From the NCBI GenBank assembly GCA_905214855.1, contig CAJMNU010000063.1, positions 1-8,666 on the forward strand: 8,666 bases of DNA, given 5' to 3'. Position 1 is the first letter of the stretch, and every line of letters begins with the position of its first letter. The notes under the pieces were generated by a model, which was given only the letters and a program-made list of their open reading frames with translations, was not told where the DNA came from and did no database searches. A program made the translations under genes and the position numbers. Origin of the DNA: an uncultured bacterium. GTDB lineage: Bacteria > Bacillota > Clostridia > Lachnospirales > Lachnospiraceae. Below are positions 1 to 6,724 of this stretch, piece after piece.

Positions 1-1
1 C

Positions 2-610
2 AAGATCGTATATACACAGCAGTCCTTGTTTGGACAGGTACAAAATGTCCAGACTTGTCCAGAGTGTCGTGGTACTGGTAAAGTGATCAAAGAAAAATGT
101 CCGGATTGTTATGGAAGCGGATATGTGACAAAAAAGAAAAAAGTGCCGATCACAATTCCGGCAGGTGTTGACAATGGAACAACACTGCGTAAGTCTGGTT
201 TAGGAGAACCTGGAACAAATGGTGGCGAGAGAGGTGATCTGCTGATCGAGATCATCGTTTCTGCACATCCGATTTTCAAGCGTCAGGAGACCAGTATTTA
301 TTCTACTGTTCCGATCTCTTTTGCAACTGCTGCATTGGGAGGAACGATCAAAATCAAGACTGTAGATGGCGAAATGGATTATGAAGTAAAACCGGGAACA
401 CAGACAGATACAAGAATCCGTCTGAAAGGAAAAGGAGTTCCATCCTTGAGAATGCGTTCCGTCCGTGGAGACCATTATGTGACTTTAGTTGTTCAGGTGC
501 CAGAGCGTATGAATGAAGAACAAAAAGAAGCACTCAGAAAATTTGATGAGGCGATGAGAGGCGTTGCACCAGACGGAGAGAAACCAAAAAAACGAGGATT
601 TTTTAAATAA
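2..610 (+). CDS. dnaJ: Chaperone protein DnaJ (Hsp40), C-terminal part, 5' end outside window
   Basis: DnaJ is the cytoplasmic co-chaperone that delivers unfolded proteins to DnaK and stimulates its ATPase. The reading frame is open from base 2, so the N-terminal J domain, the Gly/Phe region and the first zinc-finger repeats lie upstream of the window. What remains starts inside the cysteine-rich domain. The last two CxxCxGxG repeats are visible as CPECRGTG and CPDCYGSG (about bases 56-115). They are followed by the full beta-rich substrate-binding and dimerisation domains, with the family features [20 protein letters not shown] and [10 protein letters not shown]. The protein ends in a basic tail, KKRGFFK. 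No terminator follows: its stop codon is 8 bases from the stop of a convergent regulator gene. In Bacillus the next gene would be prmA, which here lies 2.5 kb downstream. The identity is firm; only the 5' extent is unknown. Confidence 0.97.
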   Translation, partial: KIVYTQQSLFGQVQNVQTCPECRGTGKVIKEKCPDCYGSGYVTKKKKVPITIPAGVDNGTTLRKSGLGEPGTNGGERGDLLIEIIVSAHPIFKRQETSIYSTVPISFATAALGGTIKIKTVDGEMDYEVKPGTQTDTRIRLKGKGVPSLRMRSVRGDHYVTLVVQVPERMNEEQKEALRKFDEAMRGVAPDGEKPKKRGFFK

Positions 611-618
611 AAATCAGA

Positions 619-1509
619 TTAGGTTGAAGGAATATCTGTACATTGTAAAGAATGTTGTAACAGATATTCTGTAGGAGACAGACCAAATTCTTTCTTAAAT
701 GCTTTGTAAAAGCTAGTGTATTCAGAAAAACCATATAGACGGCATGCTTCTTTTGCGCTGCTCCCTGCGAGCAGCGCATTTTTTGATGCCTGAAGGCGTT
801 TCTTTAAAATATACTGGTGGGCAGAGATTCCCATATTCTCTTTGAATATATGAGAAATATGGTATTTGCTTACAAAAAAGGATGAAGCAAGACGTTCCAG
901 AGAAAGATCTTCATCCAGATGTCTGTTGATAAAATTACATATATTGAGATAAAGGGCTTTCTCAGACACTCCAGAGGATGGATGAAGCATTTGATAGATG
1001 GTTTGGTTTAAAAATAATAAAAGAGAGGCTGCCTGAAGGCGTGAAGAGGCAGCATTTCCAAAACCCTGACTTCTTGTACTTTCTAAAAGATCCAGAATAC
1101 GAGACTGCATTTCTTGAAATGTGGCAGTATCTGTATGAAAGACAAATTGTTTGCTTTCGTTTGCCTGATCGAAGGCATAAGAAAAAGCTGGATCTTCCTG
1201 ACAGAGAGTTTGATAGAATTGAGGATTGATCCAAAGGACGAAACGGCGATAGCTTTGACGGGAGGAATGAAAAATGGGATGGTGAGAAAGGGAGGGAGGA
1301 ATGAGCAAAAGATCTCTTGGCTTTAAGGAATAAGAAGAACCATCGATCTGGTATGCTACATCTCCTTCCAGAAAAAAATAAATTTCATAATTGGTATGTG
1401 AGTGTGCGGATACAGAGGTCGGGTGATGATCGTCATAATAATATAATTCGAAATCATTAGAAAACATAAATTGGCGTGAAGTAAAATGGGTTTGAAGTGA
1501 TTTTTTCAT
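619..1509 (-). CDS. AraC-family transcriptional regulator with cupin sensor domain
   Basis: This 296-residue protein has the normal length and two-domain plan of the AraC/XylS family. The N-terminal cupin-like ligand-binding half runs from about residue 30 to 150, with H36, H38 and E42 in the typical sHsHxxyEi motif followed by a G-D-x-x-Y turn and LKPRDLLLIPP. The C-terminal part, about residues 185-285, carries the two helix-turn-helix motifs: the first contains LERLASSFFVSKYHISHIFK, the second the diagnostic GFSEYTSFYKAFKKEFGLSPTEY. The ATG is supported by an AAAGGAG ribosome binding site 9-18 bases upstream. It is divergent from uxuA and separated from it by 239 bp, so I infer that it regulates uxuA in response to a hexuronate or a breakdown product. 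The ligand cannot be read from the sequence. It is transcribed toward dnaJ, ends 8 bases from the dnaJ stop, and its last codons contain a strong inverted repeat (630-669). Confidence 0.93.
   Translation of the reverse strand: MKKSLQTHFTSRQFMFSNDFELYYYDDHHPTSVSAHSHTNYEIYFFLEGDVAYQIDGSSYSLKPRDLLLIPPSLSHHPIFHSSRQSYRRFVLWINPQFYQTLCQEDPAFSYAFDQANESKQFVFHTDTATFQEMQSRILDLLESTRSQGFGNAASSRLQAASLLLFLNQTIYQMLHPSSGVSEKALYLNICNFINRHLDEDLSLERLASSFFVSKYHISHIFKENMGISAHQYILKKRLQASKNALLAGSSAKEACRLYGFSEYTSFYKAFKKEFGLSPTEYLLQHSLQCTDIPST
630..669. repeat. Long imperfect hairpin at the dnaJ / AraC-regulator junction
   Basis: GAATATCTGT (630-639) is the exact reverse complement of ACAGATATTC (660-669). Inside it, ACATT (640-644) pairs with AATGT (651-655) around a 6-base loop, leaving TGTA (656-659) as a bulge. 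The result is a 15-bp stem. It lies within the last codons of the AraC-type regulator and just past the dnaJ stop, so it would form in the 3' part of both convergent transcripts. No U-run directly follows it on either strand. The nearest T-rich stretch in the minus direction begins about 13 bases past the stem, so it is not a canonical terminator. It could act as an RNA 3'-end barrier. Confidence 0.5.
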
Positions 1510-1561
1510 GAGATCGCTCTCTCCTTTTGTTCAGTGGCAGATAAAGTTATTTTTGGAAATT

Positions 1562-1670
1562 TGGATAAGATATTGCATAACTGCTAAAATCACCATAAAA
1601 AAGTGCTGGTTTTTCAGAAGATTATACCAAAGAACCGCAACTTTTGCAATGTGTACCACAAACTTATCCA
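1562..1670. promoter_or_regulatory. Candidate regulator-binding half-sites (TGGATAAG inverted repeat)
   Basis: TGGATAAG at 1562-1569 is exactly inverted as CTTATCCA at 1663-1670. The downstream copy directly abuts the predicted uxuA -35 hexamer (1671-1676), the usual position for an AraC-family activator touching RNA polymerase. The upstream copy lies about 50 bases upstream of the regulator's own start codon, where it could serve autoregulation. The 8-base identity and the positions are read from the sequence; binding by the adjacent regulator is inference. Confidence 0.4.
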
Positions 1671-1699
1671 TTGTATTTTTTTTGAAAAATTCGTATAAT
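1671..1699 (+). promoter_or_regulatory. Promoter of uxuA (sigma-70 / SigA type)
   Basis: The -35 hexamer TTGTAT (1671-1676) and a perfect -10 hexamer TATAAT (1694-1699) are separated by an optimal 17 bases. Transcription should start near 1706, giving a leader of about 43 nt that ends in a strong AGGAGGA ribosome binding site (1734-1740), 8 bases before the uxuA ATG. The weak -35 next to a perfect -10 suits activation by the divergent AraC-type regulator. Confidence 0.75.
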
Positions 1700-1748
1700 A
1701 AATACAGATGTAAAAACGAAGAAGGAAACAAAAAGGAGGACATAAAAT

Positions 1749-2798
1749 ATGAAATTATCATTCCGCTGGTACGGAGAGGATGACAAGGTAACTTTGGAGC
1801 AGATCCGTCAGATCCCAGGTATGAAGAGCATTGTAACCGCTGTGTATGATGTTCCGGTTGGTGAAGTTTGGAGTCGTGAGAGTATTGCAAGACTGAAAAA
1901 ACTGACAGAGGATGCAGGACTTGCATTTGAGGTTATTGAGAGTATTCCGGTACATGAGGATATCAAACTTGGAAAACCAACCCGTGATAAATATATTGAA
2001 AATTACTGCGAGAATATCCGCCGTGTGGCTGAGGCTGGTGTAAAGTGTATCTGTTATAACTTCATGCCAGTATTCGACTGGACAAGAACACAGTTAGATC
2101 ATGTTTTGGATGATGGTTCTACTTCACTGGTATATTATCAAGAGCAGGTAGATCAGGTAAATCCTCTGGAGAGTGAGAGCGATCTGACACTTCCGGGATG
2201 GGATTCCAGCTATACAAGAGATGAACTGAAAAATGTTGTTGTACAGTATAATGCAATGAGTGAAGATGATCTGTGGAATAATCTTCAGTATTTCTTGGAG
2301 AAGATCATTCCAGTTGCAGCAGAGTGCGATGTAAACATGGCGATTCATGAAGATGATCCATGCTGGAGTATTTTTGGTCTTCCAAGAATCATTACATGTG
2401 AGGAAAATCTGGATCGTTTCTTAAAATTAGTAGACGACAAGCATAATGGTATCACACTGTGTACAGGTTCTCTTGGATGTTCTGCAAAGAATGATGTGCC
2501 GAGACTGGCAGCAAAGTATGCAGCTATGGGAAGAGTCCATTTTGCACACTTGAGAAATGTAGCAGTTCTGGATAATGGATTTGAGGAGAGAGCTCATCTT
2601 TCTTCCTGCGGATCTTTGGATATGTTTGAGATTGTAAAAGCACTGAGCCAGAATGGTTTTGATGGATATGTAAGACCAGATCATGGACGTATGATCTGGG
2701 GAGAAACTGGACGTGCAGGATATGGATTATATGACCGTGCATTGGGAGCAACTTATATCAATGGTTTGTTTGAAGCTGTAGAGAAAATGAGCAAATAA
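1749..2798 (+). CDS. uxuA: Mannonate dehydratase
   Basis: UxuA (EC 4.2.1.8) dehydrates D-mannonate to 2-keto-3-deoxy-D-gluconate in cytoplasmic glucuronate catabolism. The 349-residue protein matches the shorter Gram-positive form of this TIM-barrel, Mn-dependent family. Visible family motifs are [12 protein letters not shown] (103-114), AIHEDDP (198-204), LCTGSLG (237-243), HFAHLRN (264-270) and RPDHG (309-313). By family knowledge the metal ligands are a His-Cys-His-Asp set; H200, C238, H264 or H267, and D311 are the candidates here. The start is fixed by AGGAGGA at 1734-1740. The gene stands alone with its own promoter and a terminator downstream. The usual pathway partners (fructuronate reductase uxuB, uronate isomerase uxaC, KDG kinase and aldolase) are not in the window and must be encoded elsewhere, or the pathway is incomplete. 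The identity is very secure. Confidence 0.96.
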   Translation: MKLSFRWYGEDDKVTLEQIRQIPGMKSIVTAVYDVPVGEVWSRESIARLKKLTEDAGLAFEVIESIPVHEDIKLGKPTRDKYIENYCENIRRVAEAGVKCICYNFMPVFDWTRTQLDHVLDDGSTSLVYYQEQVDQVNPLESESDLTLPGWDSSYTRDELKNVVVQYNAMSEDDLWNNLQYFLEKIIPVAAECDVNMAIHEDDPCWSIFGLPRIITCEENLDRFLKLVDDKHNGITLCTGSLGCSAKNDVPRLAAKYAAMGRVHFAHLRNVAVLDNGFEERAHLSSCGSLDMFEIVKALSQNGFDGYVRPDHGRMIWGETGRAGYGLYDRALGATYINGLFEAVEKMSK

Positions 2799-2870
2799 GA
2801 TTGGATAAAAAGTGTTTTGGGAAGTTTACATTGTGATTTCTTGAAACACGATCATACGAGATATCATAAT

Positions 2871-2905
2871 AGAGCAGATTATACTGAAAATGTATGGTCT
2901 GCTCT
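2871..2905 (+). terminator. Rho-independent terminator of uxuA
   Basis: The 14-base arms AGAGCAGATTATAC (2871-2884) and GTATGGTCTGCTCT (2892-2905) pair completely, counting two G-U wobbles, around the 7-base loop TGAAAAT. The stem is followed by a moderately T-rich run (TTGTATTGGGATTTT). It lies 72 bases after the uxuA stop and just before the prmA promoter, which is where a unit boundary is expected. The T-tract is imperfect, so efficiency is uncertain. Confidence 0.7.
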
Positions 2906-2938
2906 TTGTATTGGGATTTTGATATTGTTATTTCACAT

Positions 2939-2968
2939 TTGCATCATAGAATTAAAATATGTTATGAT
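2939..2968 (+). promoter_or_regulatory. Promoter for the prmA-rsmE-desulfurase-thiI operon
   Basis: TTGCAT (2939-2944) and TATGAT (2963-2968) are spaced by 18 bases and resemble -35 and -10 hexamers, placing the start near 2975. It sits right after the uxuA terminator. Because dnaJ can no longer read into prmA across the minus-strand regulator and this terminator, prmA needs its own promoter, which supports the call. Confidence 0.5.
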
Positions 2969-3043
2969 ATCTTTTAGAATATGGATGATATTGCATGTGT
3001 TACTTATGAAAGAAAGGCTTATAAAGTAGCAGGGAGTTCATCA

Positions 3044-3108
3044 TTGGGATAAGATTCTGGACAGTATCCCAAAAACATGTTATAAATAAAGCTAAAGGTT
3101 TTTTGGAT
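3044..3108 (+). promoter_or_regulatory. Mutually exclusive hairpins in the prmA leader
   Basis: TTGGGATA (3044-3051) pairs perfectly with TATCCCAA (3065-3072) around a 13-base loop. The same downstream arm, read as ATCCCAAAAAC (3066-3076), can instead pair with GTTTTTTGGAT (3098-3108) with a single mismatch. The two stems share bases and cannot coexist. This has the geometry of an attenuator or switch, but there is no G/C-rich terminator stem with a clean U-run, so a regulatory role is only a possibility. Confidence 0.3.
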
Positions 3109-3169
3109 GAAAACAGATGTTGTGCTATATGAAAAATAGTATACATAAAAGACAGAAAGGATTTTAGAT

Positions 3170-4126
3170 ATGAAGTGGAAAAAATTTACACTGTCCACAA
3201 CAACAGAGGCAGTAGATCTGATCAGTGAACTTTGCAGTGAGATCGGAATTGAGGGAATTGAGATCGAGGATCATATCCCGTTGACAGAAAAAGAGACAAA
3301 AGGAATGTTTATTGATATCCTTCCAGATTTGGGACCGGATGATGGAAAGGCAAAAGTCAGCTTTTATCTGGAAGAGGATGCAGATGTGCAGAAGATCCTG
3401 AATGATCTGCAGGATGGATTACAGGAGCTGCGTCGTTTTACAGATCTTGGAAGCTGTGAGCTGGAGGCATCAGAGACAGAAGATAAAGACTGGATCAATA
3501 ACTGGAAGCAGTATTTTAAGCCATTTACAGTAGATGATATTTTGATAAAACCAACTTGGGAGACGATTCCTGAGGAACATAAGGAAAAACTGTTGATCCA
3601 GATCGATCCGGGAACTGCATTTGGTACAGGAATGCATGAGACAACACAGCTTTGTATCCGAGAATTAAAAAAATATGTAGCACCAGGAGTAAAGATACTG
3701 GATGTCGGAACAGGAAGTGGAATTTTAGGTATTACAGCATTAAAGATGGGAGCAGGATATGTTATGGGAACGGATTTGGATGAAAATGCGATCACAGCAG
3801 TTGGTGAGAACATGGATTCCAATGAAATTGATGCTTCTTCTTTTGAAGTGATCCAGGGAAATATTATTGATGACAAAGAGGTACAGGATAGGGTAGGATA
3901 TGAAGAATATGATATTGTAGTTGCTAATATCCTTGCTCCAGTTATTATGATGCTACAAAAAGAGGTTGCTGTGCATTTGAAGAAAGGCGGCATGTTTATT
4001 ACATCTGGTATCATTAACCTGAAAGAAAAGGATGTATTAGATGCTTTTGCTTTAAATGATGCATTTGAGATCGTAGAAGTGAACCATCAAGGTGAATGGG
4101 TCAATGTCACAGCAAGAAAGCGTTAG
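3170..4126 (+). CDS. prmA: Ribosomal protein L11 methyltransferase
   Basis: PrmA transfers methyl groups from S-adenosylmethionine to ribosomal protein L11. At 318 residues it has the usual length. The N-terminal L11-recognition domain begins MKWKKFTLSTTTEAVDLISEL. The Rossmann-fold methyltransferase domain follows: the family signature DPGTAFGTGMHETTQLC is near residues 144-160, SAM motif I is DVGTGSGILGI (178-188), the acidic end of strand 2 is TDLDENA, and the catalytic-loop motif is NILAPVI (253-259). The ATG at 3170 is preceded by AGAAAGGA (3154-3161). In Bacillus prmA directly follows dnaJ; here it starts its own transcription unit after an insertion. rsmE begins 15 bases after its stop, so the two are co-transcribed. 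A 216-codon open frame on the opposite strand is a codon-bias shadow. Confidence 0.96.
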   Translation: MKWKKFTLSTTTEAVDLISELCSEIGIEGIEIEDHIPLTEKETKGMFIDILPDLGPDDGKAKVSFYLEEDADVQKILNDLQDGLQELRRFTDLGSCELEASETEDKDWINNWKQYFKPFTVDDILIKPTWETIPEEHKEKLLIQIDPGTAFGTGMHETTQLCIRELKKYVAPGVKILDVGTGSGILGITALKMGAGYVMGTDLDENAITAVGENMDSNEIDASSFEVIQGNIIDDKEVQDRVGYEEYDIVVANILAPVIMMLQKEVAVHLKKGGMFITSGIINLKEKDVLDAFALNDAFEIVEVNHQGEWVNVTARKR

Positions 4127-4141
4127 AAGAGAGGAAATTTT

Positions 4142-4900
4142 ATGTACCGTTTTTTTGTACAGCCCGAACAGATCCATGGAAAAACCGTAAAGATCCAAGG
4201 CAGTGAAGTCAATCATATCAAAAATGTCCTCCGTATGAAATCGGGAGAGCAGATCCGCATCAGTGATGGAAAGAGTATGGACTATTTATGTGAGATTGAA
4301 ACCTTAGAAGAGGATGCCGTCTATGCTGCTATTGTGGAAGAGTGGGAGGGCGATACAGAACTTCCAGTCAAGATCATATTGTATCAGGGACTTCCAAAGG
4401 GAGAAAAATTAGAATGGATCATTCAGAAATCTGTGGAACTGGGAGTATATAAAATCCATCCTGTTGCCATGAAATTTTCTGTTGCGAAGGTAGAACCCAA
4501 GAAAGAAGAATCCAAAAAGAAGAGATGGAATGCGATCGCAAAAAGTGCAGCAGAGCAGTCAAAACGTCTGATCGTACCAGAGGTTGGAGAGGTTCTTTCT
4601 TATAAAGAATGCTTAAAAGAATGGGAGAACTTAGATTTGGTTCTAGTTCCATATGAGTCAGCGAAAGGAATGGAAACCATTCAAAAGACGTTAGAAACTG
4701 TAAAAAATGGAATGAAGATTGGAATTTTGATTGGACCTGAAGGTGGGATCTCTGAGCAGGAAATTGAGGAGGCAAAGGCATCTGGAGCTAAAATTGTCAG
4801 CCTTGGGAAACGGATTTTGCGCACAGAGACAGCGGCTCTTGCTATGTTGTCGATTTTGATGTATCATATTGAGATTGAGACAGAGAAAACAAATGGGTGA
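4142..4900 (+). CDS. rsmE: 16S rRNA (uracil-1498-N3)-methyltransferase
   Basis: RsmE methylates N3 of U1498 in helix 44 of 16S rRNA, near the decoding centre, using S-adenosylmethionine. The 252-residue protein has the family layout. An N-terminal PUA-like RNA-binding domain (MYRFFVQPEQ, EVNHIKNVLRMKSGEQIRISDG) is followed by a SPOUT trefoil-knot domain. Knot motifs are clear: GLPKGEKLEWIIQKSVELGV, AAEQSKRLIVP, GPEGGISEQEIE (198-209) and LGKRILRTETAALA (221-234). The start is supported by AGAGGAAA about 6 bases upstream. It follows prmA by 15 bases, the conserved prmA-rsmE pairing. In Bacillus mtaB would come next; here four genes intervene. Confidence 0.96.
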   Translation: MYRFFVQPEQIHGKTVKIQGSEVNHIKNVLRMKSGEQIRISDGKSMDYLCEIETLEEDAVYAAIVEEWEGDTELPVKIILYQGLPKGEKLEWIIQKSVELGVYKIHPVAMKFSVAKVEPKKEESKKKRWNAIAKSAAEQSKRLIVPEVGEVLSYKECLKEWENLDLVLVPYESAKGMETIQKTLETVKNGMKIGILIGPEGGISEQEIEEAKASGAKIVSLGKRILRTETAALAMLSILMYHIEIETEKTNG

Positions 4901-4979
4901 AAAAGAGGAAAGAGTGATTGAAGTCTGACAAGCATAATGGAAGAATGCAGAGGTGTATTTGGAGAGGAGAGGAGAAAAA

Positions 4980-5561
4980 ATGAAAACTTTGATCTGGAAT
5001 GGGTCTCCTAGAAAGAATGGAAACAGTCAGGATGTCATTGACGAAATCTGTCATAATCTTGAGGGAGAATATCGGATTGTTGATGCGTATACAAGTAAGA
5101 TCGCTCCTTGTGTGGATTGTAGATATTGTTGGACACATAAAGGTTGCTGTGTACAGGATGAGATGCAGGAGATTTACCGTTTCTTAGAAGAGTGTGATAA
5201 TATTTTGATTGTTTCTCCTCTCTATTTTATGCAGTTGACCGGACCGCTTCTATCTGTATTTAGTCGTCTTCAAGCATATTTCTCTATGAGGATTTTCCAG
5301 AAACAACAGCCATTTTCTAAAAAGAAAAAAGGTGCAGTGTTGTTTGTGGCAGGAAGTGTGCGTGACAGTTTTGATAGTGCATATAAAACAGCCTGTATTT
5401 GTCTAAAAGAGATGGGAGCAGAAGAAATCCTTTTGCCTGTGGGATTTCATGGAACGGATGAGACACCAGTAAGGAAACAGGAAGATTTTTTGAAAGAGAT
5501 AGACAAAATTCTTTGTTTCTTTCAGGGAGCAAGTGGAGAAAGGAAAAAGAGTGACGTATGA
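4980..5561 (+). CDS. Flavodoxin-like NAD(P)H-dependent oxidoreductase, iron-sulfur flavoprotein type
   Basis: This 193-residue protein belongs to the NADPH-dependent FMN reductase / iron-sulfur flavoprotein group. The FMN-phosphate loop is GSPRKNGNS (residues 8-16) after the first beta strand. Then comes a compact cysteine cluster, C44-x2-C47-x2-C50-x5-C56 plus C57, followed by QDEM and later SPLYFMQLTGPL. The spacing agrees with the 4Fe-4S-binding motif known from archaeal and clostridial iron-sulfur flavoproteins, so a cluster is plausible but not proven. I chose the ATG at 4980, preceded by GGAGAGGAGAGGAG, over an in-frame GTG at 4953 that lies upstream of that ribosome binding site. The gene is 79 bp after rsmE, and its TGA overlaps the next ATG by 4 bases (ATGA), indicating translational coupling to the cysteine desulfurase. 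The electron acceptor is unknown; a role in sulfur transfer or cluster redox is inference from context. Confidence 0.85.
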   Translation: MKTLIWNGSPRKNGNSQDVIDEICHNLEGEYRIVDAYTSKIAPCVDCRYCWTHKGCCVQDEMQEIYRFLEECDNILIVSPLYFMQLTGPLLSVFSRLQAYFSMRIFQKQQPFSKKKKGAVLFVAGSVRDSFDSAYKTACICLKEMGAEEILLPVGFHGTDETPVRKQEDFLKEIDKILCFFQGASGERKKSDV

Positions 5562-6715
5562 CAGAAATTTATTTTGATAATTCTGCAACAACACAGGTTC
5601 TGGACAGTGTTTGTGACATGGTAGTCAGGGCAATGAAAACAGATTATGGCAATCCATCTTCAAAACACCAAAAGGGAGTGGATGCAGAAAATTTGCTGAA
5701 AGAGGCACGGATAGAAATTGCCAAGACATTGAAAGTACAGGAAAAAGAGATTTTGTTCACCTCTGGGGGGACAGAATCCAACAATATGGCATTGTTTGGG
5801 GCTGCATTTGCTAATAAAAGAGCAGGAAATCACATTATTACCACTGCGATAGAACATGCAGCAGTATATCAGCCGCTTCAAGTGTTAGAGCAGGCTGGAT
5901 TTCGTGTTACCTATCTTCCTGTGGATCACAATGGAAGGATTTCTTTAGAAGATCTGGATGCTGCGATCTGCGATGATACAATCCTAGTGTCTGTTATGTA
6001 TGTCAATAATGAGATTGGTGCAGTAGAGCCGATCGAAGAGATTGGTGAACATATCAAAAGAAGAAATTCTAATATCTTGTTCCATGTAGATGCAATTCAG
6101 GCATATGGCAAATATCAGATCCGTCCCAAAAGGATGAAAATAGATCTGATGTCTGTCAGTGGTCATAAAATCCATGGACCAAAAGGGATTGGATTTTTGT
6201 ATATGAGAGAGGGAATCAAGGTAAAACCTCTGGTGTACGGCGGCGGTCAACAGAAAGGAATGCGTTCTGGGACAGACAATGTAGCGGGAGCTGTCGGACT
6301 TGGTGAGGCAGCAAAAGAGGCATATACGGATTTTGAAAAGGAAATAGAGCATTTATACTGCTTAAAAGACAGGATGACAGCCGGACTACTTGCTATGGAT
6401 GGGGTATGTGTCCATGGGCTTACAGACAGAACCAGTGCTCCACACATTGTCAGTGCGGGATTTAAAGGTGTCCGGAGCGAAGTTCTTCTTCATGCACTGG
6501 AAGATAGAGGAATCTATGTATCATCTGGATCAGCCTGTTCTTCAAACCATCCGGGGGTCAGTGGCGCTTTAAAAGGAATTGGCGTACATCCAGACTATCT
6601 GGATTCTACGATACGATTTAGTTTCAGCAGGTTCAATACAGAGGAAGAAGTGGATGAGTGCCTGAAAGCATTGCAGGAATTACTTCCATTTTTGAGAAGA
6701 TATCAGAGAGGATAA
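5558..6715 (+). CDS. Cysteine desulfurase, NifS/IscS family, probably dedicated to ThiI
   Basis: This PLP enzyme takes sulfur from L-cysteine, giving alanine and an enzyme persulfide. The 385-residue protein shows the whole family pattern: N-terminal IYFDNSATTQ; FTSGGTESNNMAL; H100, which stacks on PLP; NNEIGAVEPI; HVDAIQAYGK with D178 and Q181; the PLP lysine K204 in SGHKIHGPKG; RSGTDN; and the catalytic cysteine C327 in the flexible SSGSACSS loop. It overlaps the upstream flavoprotein gene by 4 bases and is followed 9 bases later by thiI. In Bacillus subtilis the desulfurase next to thiI (NifZ) supplies sulfur for 4-thiouridine in tRNA. By analogy this enzyme should donate persulfide to ThiI; a wider role in iron-sulfur cluster assembly cannot be excluded. 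The ribosome binding site AGAAAGGAA lies inside the preceding gene. Confidence 0.94.
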   Translation: MTEIYFDNSATTQVLDSVCDMVVRAMKTDYGNPSSKHQKGVDAENLLKEARIEIAKTLKVQEKEILFTSGGTESNNMALFGAAFANKRAGNHIITTAIEHAAVYQPLQVLEQAGFRVTYLPVDHNGRISLEDLDAAICDDTILVSVMYVNNEIGAVEPIEEIGEHIKRRNSNILFHVDAIQAYGKYQIRPKRMKIDLMSVSGHKIHGPKGIGFLYMREGIKVKPLVYGGGQQKGMRSGTDNVAGAVGLGEAAKEAYTDFEKEIEHLYCLKDRMTAGLLAMDGVCVHGLTDRTSAPHIVSAGFKGVRSEVLLHALEDRGIYVSSGSACSSNHPGVSGALKGIGVHPDYLDSTIRFSFSRFNTEEEVDECLKALQELLPFLRRYQRG

Positions 6716-6724
6716 TAAGAAAAT

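Larger units (their letters stand above)
2799..3169. other. 371-bp intergenic region between uxuA and prmA
   Basis: This gap ends the uxuA unit and starts the prmA operon. It holds a hairpin terminator (2871-2905), a promoter (2939-2968) and a leader of about 195 nt with two competing hairpins (3044-3108). One TGATATTGCATG motif (2986-2997) falls just after the predicted transcription start. Short open frames exist (for example one of 23 codons from the ATG at 2981), but none has a ribosome binding site or a recognisable product, so I call no gene here. I see no T-box or other named riboswitch motif. Confidence 0.7.

Noticed and set aside
1703..1725. Possible catabolite-responsive (cre) site before uxuA
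   Set aside because: A TG...CG string is present, but the spacing and the second half do not fit the cre consensus.
1508..1783. 91-codon plus-strand frame across the regulator/uxuA intergenic region
   Set aside because: It overlaps the uxuA promoter, ribosome binding site and start, and its translation is low-complexity. It is an accidental open frame in A/T-rich DNA.
2817..3029. 70-codon open frame between uxuA and prmA
   Set aside because: It runs straight through the uxuA terminator hairpin and the prmA promoter, has no convincing ribosome binding site, and shows no known motif.
2981..3052. 23-codon frame from an ATG just after the predicted prmA transcription start, considered as a leader peptide
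   Set aside because: No Shine-Dalgarno sequence precedes the ATG and there is no run of regulatory codons; it overlaps the first leader hairpin only at its end.
3364..4014. 216-codon open frame on the minus strand opposite prmA
   Set aside because: It lies wholly within prmA, which is a certain gene. Its translation is rich in Ser, Ile and Pro with no recognisable domain, and it has no support beyond being the complement of prmA codon usage.
4953..4979. Upstream GTG start for the flavoprotein gene
   Set aside because: The extra nine residues would be encoded by the purine-rich ribosome binding site itself, and the family's N-terminal beta strand begins at the ATG at 4980.
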